A model generated the notes under the pieces. It was not told where the DNA came from. It ran no database searches and saw only the letters and a program-made list of their open reading frames with translations. The position numbers and the translations under genes were made by a program. From Desulfotignum sp. (GTDB taxonomy: Bacteria; Desulfobacterota; Desulfobacteria; Desulfobacterales; Desulfobacteraceae), in the NCBI GenBank assembly GCA_011389555.1, contig JAABUD010000069.1:1-55787 (forward strand): a stretch of DNA of 55,787 bases, given 5' to 3'. This document shows positions 17,868-25,968 of this stretch, piece after piece (position 1 is the stretch's first letter; the number at the start of each line of letters is the position of its first letter).

Positions 17868-18097
17868 TCTCAAACTCCTGCTCAACATGCTTCCATGTGT
17901 TTTGCTTGAACTCCTTAAGGATGGAAAAGTCAATGTCCTGGTCTTTTAAAATGCCTTCGAGCGTAATAATGTTTTTGGTTCCCATTTTTTTTATGCCGGA
18001 TAAAATCTATATACTTCACAATATCACTCAGGTCCTGCTCTGAAAAATCGATCAGTTTATTGTAAATTTCATGTTTGGTTATGGCTGCCTTATTCAT
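17860..18097 (-). pseudogene. Frameshifted VapB-type antitoxin
   Basis: From ATG 18097 (preceded by GGAGG) the frame reads MNKAAITKHEIYNKLIDFSE... to IDFIRHKK, then hits a run of eight A residues (minus strand; 17992-17985). One A fewer would join it to a second frame MGTKNIITLEGILKDQDIDF... ending WKHVEQEFENG at 17860. The joined protein of about 78 residues looks like the small antitoxins paired with VapC. As written the first frame stops about 18 codons after the run. Either a decayed gene, or an error or slippage site in the homopolymer. Confidence 0.6.
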
Positions 18098-18342
18098 TTT
18101 AGCCTCCAATTGTTATTTTTATTTTTTGAATCACAAAATTTTTGAAAGTTTATTTTCAATAGTCGTAACACGTTTCCTTTGAATTGCTTGTCATATTATC
18201 TTTTATATTAACGGGTTATCCATGATTTATCCAGTAAAAAAAGCATCTGTCCGATGCTGCCGGAGAACTCCAGACGTTCAGCCCCGGGACCACCGGCTTG
18301 GGCCCAGACCCACAGAACCCACGGCAGGGTGACACGCCGGGC
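18098..18342. other. Gene-free AT-rich stretch upstream of the antitoxin remnant
   Basis: No credible gene in either strand. It is more AT-rich than its surroundings and holds a short palindrome, TTGAAA-N6-TTTCAA (18142-18159), about 45 bases upstream of the antitoxin start, where an antitoxin operator would be expected. Confidence 0.4.
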
Positions 18343-18873
18343 CTACATCCACAGGTATAAAAAGCACCCGATATACAGAACGGCAACGGACAGGGCGGTC
18401 ACCATCCGGACAAAGGACAGTTCAAGCGCGTGCTGGATCATTTTTGCCGTCACGGCCAGTCCGTAAAGACCGGTTATGCCACAAACAATGATGATGGCGG
18501 GACCAGGAGGGGACGGTGCCTGAAGTATGGCCAGAAACGGGGCCGCAGGCCACAGGGAAATGGCGGCGACACCGATGGTGAAATAGACGGCCAGAAATGG
18601 GGTATTGCCGCTCAGGGCTTTCAGGAACACCCAGATGAACAGGGCGGCCCCGGCATGCATGAGAAACGCCACGGGAATGCCGGCCAGGGTCAGCTTAAGC
18701 AATCCCGGACCCAGAAGCATATCCCGGCTGAGCCAGGCGGCGGTACCGCCGTAGATCAGTCCCAGCAGGGATACATGGCATATGCAGATCCAGGGCAGGT
18801 GATTCAGGGGGAGTTGCCGGACTCCGGAAGAATCCAGCCGGGCCAGCCGGAACATGGCAAAAGGGTAGTTCAT
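18343..18873 (-). CDS. Five-segment membrane protein, possibly Yip1 family
   Basis: 176 residues from ATG 18873 (AAAGGA upstream); longer versions overlap the symporter gene. Five hydrophobic segments follow a short cytoplasmic N terminus, with a GGTAAWLSRDMLLGPGLL loop and small-residue-rich helices, the pattern of Yip1-domain proteins. There is no enzymatic motif. It is the last gene of the acyl-CoA synthetase/symporter cluster, 65 bases after the symporter stop. Family assignment is tentative and the function unknown. Confidence 0.6.
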   Translation of the reverse strand: MNYPFAMFRLARLDSSGVRQLPLNHLPWICICHVSLLGLIYGGTAAWLSRDMLLGPGLLKLTLAGIPVAFLMHAGAALFIWVFLKALSGNTPFLAVYFTIGVAAISLWPAAPFLAILQAPSPPGPAIIIVCGITGLYGLAVTAKMIQHALELSFVRMVTALSVAVLYIGCFLYLWM

Positions 18874-18937
18874 AAAGGTCCTTTCTGGAGAAATACTGTC
18901 CGAACCCGTTCGGGCCCGGACAGCAGGGAAATGACAA

Positions 18938-20572
18938 TTACCAGGGTTGCAGGCCCCAGATAAATACGACAACGCAGAAGGCCGAAATGATCAAGGGCCA
19001 TGTGATCCCGTTGTACCGGGATTCATCATAATCAGGACCCCAGCCGTGAATCCGGTCGATCACCTGTTTGTCCGCCAGGGTGGGGGCGTATGCCTTCAGT
19101 GCGGGCATCCGGTTGAAGGCGATGGACAAAATGATGAACATGGCAAAGCTCAGCGGAATAGTCACCATGCCGCCGGACATGCCTAACGCCGCCACAAGGC
19201 CCGATCCGACGCAGATGGAGGGCAGCACATGAGGGGAGATCACGATAAAGATGATTCCGCAGACCATGGAGGAGACGATCAATGCCAGTTTGTTGGCTTC
19301 CTTCCACCAGACCCCCAGCAGGATGGCCGGGGTGGCCGTGGTGGCCAGCAGTCCGAAGGCCCACAGGATACTGGTCACCAGAAATCTCGGCGGATTGAAT
19401 GCCATGAGAACGGCCGCCAGACCCCCCAGTCCCAGGGCTGCGTATCCCCATTTCATCCGTTTGGCGGAATTCATGTCGGGTGCGATGATTCCCAGCAGAT
19501 CCGACCCCACCAGGCCGGCGATGGCCATGAGGTTGCCGCCGATGGTGGACAGCCCGGCGGCGATGGCCCCGCCCATGACAAAGGCGGCCACCAGGGTCGG
19601 GTTGTAGAACACGTTGAGAATCAGGATGGTCTGGTCTGCCTTCTCGATGATCCGTCCCGTGGTGGCGGTAAAGAAATTGCCCGCAAATCCTACTACATAG
19701 GTGCCGGAAAACAGCAGGCCCAGAAAGATGGCAAACCATACCACGGCCCATCGGGCATTTTTCACTGAGGAGGAGGTGAACACTTTCATGGCCAGATGAG
19801 GCAGGGCCACCGGTCCCAGGGTGAAAGCCGGGATCAGGGCAAAATACCACCGGAAATCGTATTTCATGTCAAAAAAGGTGGGAATGTTCTTGATCATGTC
19901 CGGCACCATGTCTCCGTAGGCCAGGGGTGGAAACCACCACCCGGAAGACCCCATGGCCTTCATGATGGCGCCCATGGGCACGATCATGGCGATGGTCATG
20001 ACGACCATCTGGAAAGCCGCGTTGTAGGTGGCGCCGTACATGCCGCCGATGGTGATGAATCCCACCGTGGCAAGACCCGCCACAATGATGGCGATGTTAT
20101 ACGGTACCCCGAACAGCAGCTCGAACGCCTGTCCTAAACCGACCATCTGGCCCAGGGCATACATGATCATGATCAGGATCATCCAGCACACGATCACGAC
20201 AGTGGAAGGTTTCCCATACCGCTGACGGATAAAAGAGGCGGGTGTGAACGCCTTCATCCGCCGCAGGCTGGTGCCGTACAGCAGGGTGAGCAGGGGAATG
20301 GAGATGGCCCATTGGATCCACAGGTACACAAATGGTACCTGAAGCCGGAGGATCAAAGCGATGACCCCCAGAAAAGTGGCCAGGCTCGCCCAGGTGGCGG
20401 CCATGCCCAGTCCGTTGGTCACGGGGCCGATGGAGAATCCGGCCGCATAAAAATCTTCGTCTGAAGCGGTTTTGCGGCTCGATAAAAAGCCGACTCCGTA
20501 AAAAATGGCAAACAGGATAATGACGACGACCAGTCCGATCCACACATTGCTTAACGCATATTCAGCAGGCAT
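18938..20572 (-). CDS. Sodium:solute symporter (SSS family, acetate permease ActP-like)
   Basis: 544 residues with about 13 hydrophobic segments. N-terminal FAIFYGVGFLSSRKTASDEDFYAAG, then GMAATWASLATFLG, IGGMYGATYNAAFQ and GLSTIGGNLMAIAGLVGSDL (Na+-site region) are typical of ActP/SLC5-like carboxylate symporters. AGGAGA precedes the ATG. With an AMP-forming acyl-CoA synthetase and a small membrane subunit upstream, it likely imports a short- or medium-chain carboxylate that the synthetase then activates. Confidence 0.88.
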   Translation of the reverse strand: MPAEYALSNVWIGLVVVIILFAIFYGVGFLSSRKTASDEDFYAAGFSIGPVTNGLGMAATWASLATFLGVIALILRLQVPFVYLWIQWAISIPLLTLLYGTSLRRMKAFTPASFIRQRYGKPSTVVIVCWMILIMIMYALGQMVGLGQAFELLFGVPYNIAIIVAGLATVGFITIGGMYGATYNAAFQMVVMTIAMIVPMGAIMKAMGSSGWWFPPLAYGDMVPDMIKNIPTFFDMKYDFRWYFALIPAFTLGPVALPHLAMKVFTSSSVKNARWAVVWFAIFLGLLFSGTYVVGFAGNFFTATTGRIIEKADQTILILNVFYNPTLVAAFVMGGAIAAGLSTIGGNLMAIAGLVGSDLLGIIAPDMNSAKRMKWGYAALGLGGLAAVLMAFNPPRFLVTSILWAFGLLATTATPAILLGVWWKEANKLALIVSSMVCGIIFIVISPHVLPSICVGSGLVAALGMSGGMVTIPLSFAMFIILSIAFNRMPALKAYAPTLADKQVIDRIHGWGPDYDESRYNGITWPLIISAFCVVVFIWGLQPW

Positions 20573-20584
20573 TGAATCATCTCC

Positions 20585-20878
20585 TTAGTTTTGGGTATTA
20601 TCGGTTTGGGTGTCGTTTTCCGGGGGAAGGGTCTTGACATACGCTTCCATTTCATCGTCAAACCTGTTGCACACCAGGGTCATCACAAGACAGACCAGGG
20701 CGATGCCGAACCATCCCAGGAGAATGGGAACGATGTACTGGATGGGAAACCCCCACAGGGTTCCCTGCTGCAGTCCTGGAAACAGCACGAAAATGGATGC
20801 GGAATGCCCGGTCAACAGCAGCAGTGCCGAGAATATCAGGGTGATGCGGATCTCTTTTTTATACAGTTTTTCTTTCAT
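20585..20878 (-). CDS. Small membrane subunit associated with the symporter
   Basis: 97 residues from ATG 20878, eight bases after GGGAGG. Two hydrophobic helices separated by FPGLQQGTLWGFPIQY, and an acidic tail. The arrangement (KEIRITLIF, two helices, then RFDDEMEAYV) is that of the DUF485/DUF4212-like proteins encoded just before SSS symporters. Twelve bases separate it from the symporter. A role in assembly or regulation of the symporter is inferred from context. Confidence 0.75.
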   Translation of the reverse strand: MKEKLYKKEIRITLIFSALLLLTGHSASIFVLFPGLQQGTLWGFPIQYIVPILLGWFGIALVCLVMTLVCNRFDDEMEAYVKTLPPENDTQTDNTQN

Positions 20879-20916
20879 GGATGGTGCCTCCCTTGTTGTG
20901 AAGTGACAGGATCGGT

Positions 20917-22542
20917 CTATCTTTTCCATTCAGCATCCCTGAGTTCGATGCGCCGGATTTTGCCGCTGATGGTTTTGGGCAGTTCATCCACAAATTCAAT
21001 TTTTCTCGGATACTTGTAAGGGGCCGTGGTTTTTTTCACATAGTCCTGGATCTCCTTGACCAGTGTGTCGCCGGGCTCATAATTCGGGGCCAGGATGACA
21101 AAGGCTTTCACCACTTCGCCCCGGGTGTCATCCGGGCTGGAGACCACAGCCGACTCGGCCACGGCCGGGTGTTCGATCAATGCGCTTTCCACTTCAAACG
21201 GACCGATGCGGTACCCCGAGGTGAGGATGACATCATCGGAGCGTCCCACAAACCAGAAATATCCGTCCTCATCCACATAGGCCCGGTCCCCGGTGAGATA
21301 CCAGCCCGGGATAAACGCCGAGGCGGTCCGGTCCGGTTCTTTCCAGTATTCCTTGAACAACCCGATGGGCCGTTCCGGCTCGATGCGCACTGCAATATCC
21401 CCTTCTTCATCAGGTCCCAGAATATTGCCCTGTTCATCGATGACATGCAGGTCGATACCCGGGGTGGGTTTGCCCATGGATCCGAACCGGGGTGGGATGC
21501 AGGGGAAATTTCCGGCCAGGATCACGGTTTCGGTCTGGCCGTATCCATCCCGGATGGTACAGTCCGTGGCTTTTTTCCACACCTCGATGATTTCCGGGTT
21601 CAACGGTTCGCCGGCACCCACGCAGTGGCGCAGGAAGGGGAACTTGTATTCGGACAGATCCTGGAGTACCAGCATCCGGTAGATGGTGGGGGCCCCGCAC
21701 ATGGTGGTGATGGGGTATTTTGCCAGCAGATCCAGAGTGACTTTTGGATCGAACCGGTCCGTATGATGGACAAACTGGGCCGCTCCCTGGTTCCAGGGAC
21801 CGAAATAACTGGACCAGGCCGCCTTGGCCCATCCGGTGTCCGATACGTTCCAGTGCATGTCGTCCGGTTTGAGATCCAGCCAGTATTTTCCGGTGACCAT
21901 GTGGCCGTATCCATAGGAATGCGCATGCAGGGCCATTTTGGGAAATCCGGTGGTGCCGGAGGTGAAATAGACCAGGCAGTTGTCATCCGCCCTGGTTTTG
22001 GCGGTTTCAAATTCGTCGGACGCCTGATCCATGGCCTCGTCCCAGAAAGTCCAGCCCGCTTGGGGTTCAGTAATGACGATTTTTGTCTTGACCGTGGGAC
22101 AGTTGGATGCGACCTGATCAAAAGTTCCGGCAATGGCCGGTGTGGTGATGACACATGCGGCTTCGGATTTGTTGGCCCGGTATTCCAGGTCCTTGGCCGT
22201 GAGCTGGGTGGTGCCCGGCGCGATCATGGCACCGCACCGGATGCAGGCGGTGAATGCGATCCACCATTCAATATTTCTGGGAAGGACCACGATGACCACA
22301 TCCCCCTGGCCGATGCCCCGGGATTTGAACACGTTGGCCAGCTGTTTGGAAGCGTTGCTCAGCTCATGAAATGTTTTTTTGATCTCGGTGCCATGGTCAT
22401 CCACCCAGAGCATGGCCAGCTTTTCCTTGTCCTGTGCCCATTTGTCAAACACATCTGAAGCGAAATTGTAATACTCGGGCACCTGCCATTTGAACTCTTT
22501 GTACTCTTTGTCATAGTCGGTCATGTTGGGTTGTACGGTCAT
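20917..22542 (-). CDS. AMP-forming acyl-CoA synthetase (medium-chain/ACSM-like)
   Basis: 541 residues. Adenylate-forming ligase with the P-loop YFTSGTTGFPKM, DGYGQTETV (A5), YLTGDRAYVDEDGYFWFVGR (A7/A8 hinge) and the catalytic Lys in PKTISGKIRR near the C terminus. It resembles ACSM medium-chain or benzoate/acetate-type ligases rather than long-chain FadD. It activates a carboxylate to its CoA thioester at the cost of ATP to AMP. First gene of the transport/activation operon; AAGGAAG precedes its ATG. The exact acid cannot be decided. Confidence 0.88.
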   Translation of the reverse strand: MTVQPNMTDYDKEYKEFKWQVPEYYNFASDVFDKWAQDKEKLAMLWVDDHGTEIKKTFHELSNASKQLANVFKSRGIGQGDVVIVVLPRNIEWWIAFTACIRCGAMIAPGTTQLTAKDLEYRANKSEAACVITTPAIAGTFDQVASNCPTVKTKIVITEPQAGWTFWDEAMDQASDEFETAKTRADDNCLVYFTSGTTGFPKMALHAHSYGYGHMVTGKYWLDLKPDDMHWNVSDTGWAKAAWSSYFGPWNQGAAQFVHHTDRFDPKVTLDLLAKYPITTMCGAPTIYRMLVLQDLSEYKFPFLRHCVGAGEPLNPEIIEVWKKATDCTIRDGYGQTETVILAGNFPCIPPRFGSMGKPTPGIDLHVIDEQGNILGPDEEGDIAVRIEPERPIGLFKEYWKEPDRTASAFIPGWYLTGDRAYVDEDGYFWFVGRSDDVILTSGYRIGPFEVESALIEHPAVAESAVVSSPDDTRGEVVKAFVILAPNYEPGDTLVKEIQDYVKKTTAPYKYPRKIEFVDELPKTISGKIRRIELRDAEWKR

Positions 22543-22596
22543 AAGCGTTGCCTTCCTTTAAGATATGGGTTGTCGGGTGAGATGTTCGCCTCGATG

Positions 22597-22643
22597 TCAT
22601 ATAAAAAAAGAAAATCGATACTGCAATCGGTGGAAAACCGATT
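22597..22643 (-). promoter_or_regulatory. Promoter and palindromic operator of the acyl-CoA synthetase operon
   Basis: On the minus strand TTGCAG (22626-22621), a 17-base spacer and TATATG (22603-22598) form a sigma-70-like promoter. A perfect palindrome AATCGGT-N5-ACCGATT (22625-22643) abuts the -35 element, a position favoured by activators. The NarL-type regulator encoded immediately upstream is the obvious candidate to bind it. Confidence 0.55.
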
Positions 22644-22731
22644 TTCGCTGTAGGTGAATTCAGCCGGGTTTGTAGGAAAAAAACCTAGAAAAAAGCAGGG
22701 CCGTGAGATGACAGGGGCGTTGAAAAGCCGA

Positions 22732-23403
22732 TTATTCCGGGATTGTGGTAATCTGGCCGGTCTTTTCAAAATGCACTGCGCACCGCACCAGTTCACTGGC
22801 ATGTTTCAGATTGAGTTTGGTTTTGATTCTTTCCCGGTAGGTGCCGATGGTTTTGATGCTTACAAACAGGCGCACGGCAATTTCTCTTGAGGAAAACCCT
22901 TTGCCGATCAGTTTGAACACCTGCATTTCCCGGTCCGTGAGCCGGTCGGCAGGGGATTTTTTCCGCAGATTTGCCGATCCCGATATATTGGAAAGGATAT
23001 GTTCCTTGAGCGTATCATTCAGATAGACTTTGCCTGAAAGCACATGGTGAATGGCCGCCACCACCGATTCCATGGCCTCCTGCTTCATGATGTATCCTTT
23101 TGCCCCGGCATGCAGGGCCCGCTGGGCATACAGGTATTCGTCGTGCATGGACAGCACCAGCACCGGAATGTGCGGGTGGTGTTTTTTCACGTGCCGCACC
23201 AGGTCGATCCCGTCGGAATTGTTCAACGAAATATCCGCAATGATGAGGTCCGGCCGGACCGATCCGATCTCCTGGATGGCGGAATCCACATCCTTGGATT
23301 CACCGGATGCGGTCAAATCTTCTTCCTGGTTGATCAGTTCGGCCAGGCCGAGCCGGAAGATGGGGTGGTCTTCCACCAGCAGAATTTTCTTTTTTGTGTT
23401 CAT
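22732..23403 (-). CDS. NarL/FixJ-family response regulator
   Basis: 223 residues. Receiver domain at the N terminus (ILLVEDHPIFRLGL, phosphoacceptor in IIADISLNNSDGIDL, Lys in YIMKQEAM), linker, and LuxR-type helix-turn-helix (LTDREMQVFKLIGKGFSSREIAVRL, VSIKTIGTYRERIKTKL). Its ATG overlaps the MscS-channel stop (ATGA), so the two are translationally coupled. The kinase gene upstream on the same strand is its likely partner, and the acyl-CoA synthetase operon downstream its likely target. Confidence 0.93.
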   Translation of the reverse strand: MNTKKKILLVEDHPIFRLGLAELINQEEDLTASGESKDVDSAIQEIGSVRPDLIIADISLNNSDGIDLVRHVKKHHPHIPVLVLSMHDEYLYAQRALHAGAKGYIMKQEAMESVVAAIHHVLSGKVYLNDTLKEHILSNISGSANLRKKSPADRLTDREMQVFKLIGKGFSSREIAVRLFVSIKTIGTYRERIKTKLNLKHASELVRCAVHFEKTGQITTIPE

Positions 23404-25739
23404 CGCTGGATGTCAGCTTCCGGATGATCTTCGCTGAGATCTGATTCGATGGCCCGGGAAGGTTCGGGTACCGGTTGAGACCCTTTGAGCAGCCGCATGG
23501 GCGGGGCCGCCCCCTGTTTGTCCTCACCAAACCAGAGGGTCTGGTGAGGGAATGGAATCTCGATGCCGCGCTCGTCAAAAACACGTTTCATTCTTTCCAG
23601 AAACGCCCTTCGAATCGCAAAATGGCGCATGGGTCTGGTTTTCAGTCTGACCCGGACTTCTACTGCGGAATCCCCCAGATTATTAAGGCCGAACAGTTCC
23701 AGTTCCCCGATAATATCCGGCCCCCAGGTGTCATCCTGCTGCAGCTCTGTTGCCACATCCTGCAGGGCCTGGACCACCTCGCCGTAATCTTCCCTGTAAG
23801 CGACGCCCGCGTCCACCAGAGCGTAACCGTAGTCGCGGTTGCTGTTTTTCACGGTGGTGACCTCCCCGAAAGGTATCACAAATACCGCTCCGGTCAGGTC
23901 ACGCAGGGTCAGGGTCCGGATGGTGAGGTGTTCAACGGTTCCTGCATATCCGCCTGCCTCGACCCAGTCACCCACTGAAATGGAATCCTCCATCAGGATA
24001 AAGGCGCCCGTGATTACATCCCGGACCAGGGTCTGGGCACCAAAGCCCACAGCCAGGCCGACGACCCCGGCACCGGCCAGCAGAGGGGCGATATTGATGC
24101 CTATATGGGACAAGACGCTCATGCCTGCCACCAGGACCAGAGCAATCCGGATAACGTTGTTAATTAAAGGCAGCAGGGTCAGTATTCTTTTGTTGGCCGT
24201 CCGTCCGGTGACGCCTTCCCGTTCCCGGGTCATGTAGGCTTCTATTTTCAAACTCACCAGTTCCCAGAACAGAAAAGTGCCGCCGATAATCAGTGTAATC
24301 ACCAGCAGCTTGGAAATGACAGTGCCGCCCTGGGGCGACAATATCCAGCTGAAGGTGCCGATTCCCCAGGCCTGCAGGATCGAAAAGGCGGCAATGATGT
24401 ACAGGACCCCTTTGACAGTGTGCCTGAGCAAAGGCAGATACCGGTTGGCTCTGGCTTCCAGGTTCGGATAATTCTTTTTCAATTCATCACTGATTTTGAA
24501 CAGTTGATCCAGGCTTTGCTGACTGATGCGGAAAAGAAAGGCGGTCAGGACAACCACCATGATGGTCAGGATCAGTGCCCTGGCCACAAAATAAACCCCG
24601 CCCTCGATTTCCAGGGCCCAGGTTCCGAATATGCCCAGGGTGAACAATAGGGCAGCGATGTGCCAGAAATCGGCAAACCGGCGGCGTAAAGCAGGGACAG
24701 TCCGGGCCTCTTGGCAATGAACATCAGTGATGTCCGATTCTGTCTGCGGGTCAGGTGCTTCTGTCTGTTGATCCCCCCCGCGCAGCCATTCCGCCACATT
24801 CGTGCGATTTTGCAGCACAAGAATGATGACCATCAGGGCGATGATCAGCCCCAGCATTTTCAAAAGCAAAAAGTGAAGACTGGCGGGAGTTCCGAGAATC
24901 AATACCGCTTCAATGAAAAAGTAGCCGTACACTGAAATCCGGACCCCTCTTCTGACCCAGATATACAGATACTGCACGGACTCGCTGTCCAGACGAAATA
25001 AACTGAGGGAAGGGACCCCGGGCATGAGTAACAGCCGGGTAAAGGCCAGAATCACCCGGACCAGGACATTGGCGTTTATCAGGGTCAAGGCCACCACCTG
25101 GGTGCCTGGACGCGGTTGAAGCAGGGGGAGCAGTCCATAGGCGGCAGCCGCAAAAGCGGCTATGGGAATCAATTCCAGCAAGGTATTGCCGAACATCAGA
25201 CAGATTCTGAGCCCCTTGCTGTATGTGTCCCGGTCTTCCAGAGACCTGCGGACCCTGGCCAGGAGCCGGAAAACCAGTAGCTGTACCAGAAACCCTGCCA
25301 GCAGGACCAGTATGACTTTGCCTCCTATTTCCCCCCAGTTTCCGAGGATTTCCGGATTCCGGGCCTGCCCGGCAATATCTTTGGCCAGATCGGGTACCTG
25401 GAGCATAATCTGCCCCACGTCTGCCAACACATGGTTGATGTGCTGCATGTAGTCGGACATTGCCATCAGCAGTTGTCCGGCAAAGCCTTTGGATTCAGCC
25501 CCTGCTTCTTCTGAAAATTTCTCGCTGGCCCGGAGAAGTATTCGCAGCTCCTGCTTGAGGGTTTCCAGCTGTTGCGGGTCTTCCAGATCCTGCAGTAATT
25601 TTTCAATACTGACCGTGGAAGGATCCGTGATTTCGGAAGGATTCCCCTGGGCGTCTGCCTTGAATGGGTGCAGGGTACCAACAAACAATACCAGGACGAA
25701 CCCGGCATAAAAGAGTGAGCGTATGAAAGCGTGCCGCAT
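23400..25739 (-). CDS. Large MscS-family mechanosensitive channel
   Basis: 779 residues. Signal peptide at the N terminus, a periplasmic helical region (to about residue 150), several transmembrane segments, and the MscS core at about 530-720: VGLAVGFGAQTLVRDVITGAFI (pore helix region, quoted in part), SVGDWVEAGGYAGTVEHLTIRTLTLRD (beta domain, partly). Size and layout resemble the YbiO/MscK-like large channels. AAGGAG precedes the ATG. It lies between a histidine kinase and its probable response regulator, an unusual place for a channel. Confidence 0.9.
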   Translation of the reverse strand: MRHAFIRSLFYAGFVLVLFVGTLHPFKADAQGNPSEITDPSTVSIEKLLQDLEDPQQLETLKQELRILLRASEKFSEEAGAESKGFAGQLLMAMSDYMQHINHVLADVGQIMLQVPDLAKDIAGQARNPEILGNWGEIGGKVILVLLAGFLVQLLVFRLLARVRRSLEDRDTYSKGLRICLMFGNTLLELIPIAAFAAAAYGLLPLLQPRPGTQVVALTLINANVLVRVILAFTRLLLMPGVPSLSLFRLDSESVQYLYIWVRRGVRISVYGYFFIEAVLILGTPASLHFLLLKMLGLIIALMVIILVLQNRTNVAEWLRGGDQQTEAPDPQTESDITDVHCQEARTVPALRRRFADFWHIAALLFTLGIFGTWALEIEGGVYFVARALILTIMVVVLTAFLFRISQQSLDQLFKISDELKKNYPNLEARANRYLPLLRHTVKGVLYIIAAFSILQAWGIGTFSWILSPQGGTVISKLLVITLIIGGTFLFWELVSLKIEAYMTREREGVTGRTANKRILTLLPLINNVIRIALVLVAGMSVLSHIGINIAPLLAGAGVVGLAVGFGAQTLVRDVITGAFILMEDSISVGDWVEAGGYAGTVEHLTIRTLTLRDLTGAVFVIPFGEVTTVKNSNRDYGYALVDAGVAYREDYGEVVQALQDVATELQQDDTWGPDIIGELELFGLNNLGDSAVEVRVRLKTRPMRHFAIRRAFLERMKRVFDERGIEIPFPHQTLWFGEDKQGAAPPMRLLKGSQPVPEPSRAIESDLSEDHPEADIQR

Positions 25740-25968
25740 GAATTCTCCTTGATAATTGAATACTGATTGGATCAGGACCGTAATTTTTTGGGTCGATCAA
25801 CATAATACGCCATACGTAAAAGTTGGCATATTCCCTTCTGCCGGATACCGGACCACCATGCATATCTGTATCAGGTTGAAACAAGTGGAGTCAATAAAGA
25901 AATCCATATTCGCTGTTGAAACCGGAATACCGCCGGAGCCACCGGTGGGGGTGCCCGGGAAAAACGGA

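Noticed and set aside
17803-17870. Possible purine riboswitch in the ade leader
   Set aside because: No three-way junction or purine-aptamer core is visible, and the leader is explained by toxin-antitoxin remnants.
21169-22458. 429-codon open frame on the plus strand opposite the acyl-CoA synthetase
   Set aside because: It mirrors the codon pattern of the real gene, has low-complexity Gly/His/Gln-rich translation, no ribosome site and no domain. Long antisense frames of this sort occur throughout the window because of GC-biased third positions.
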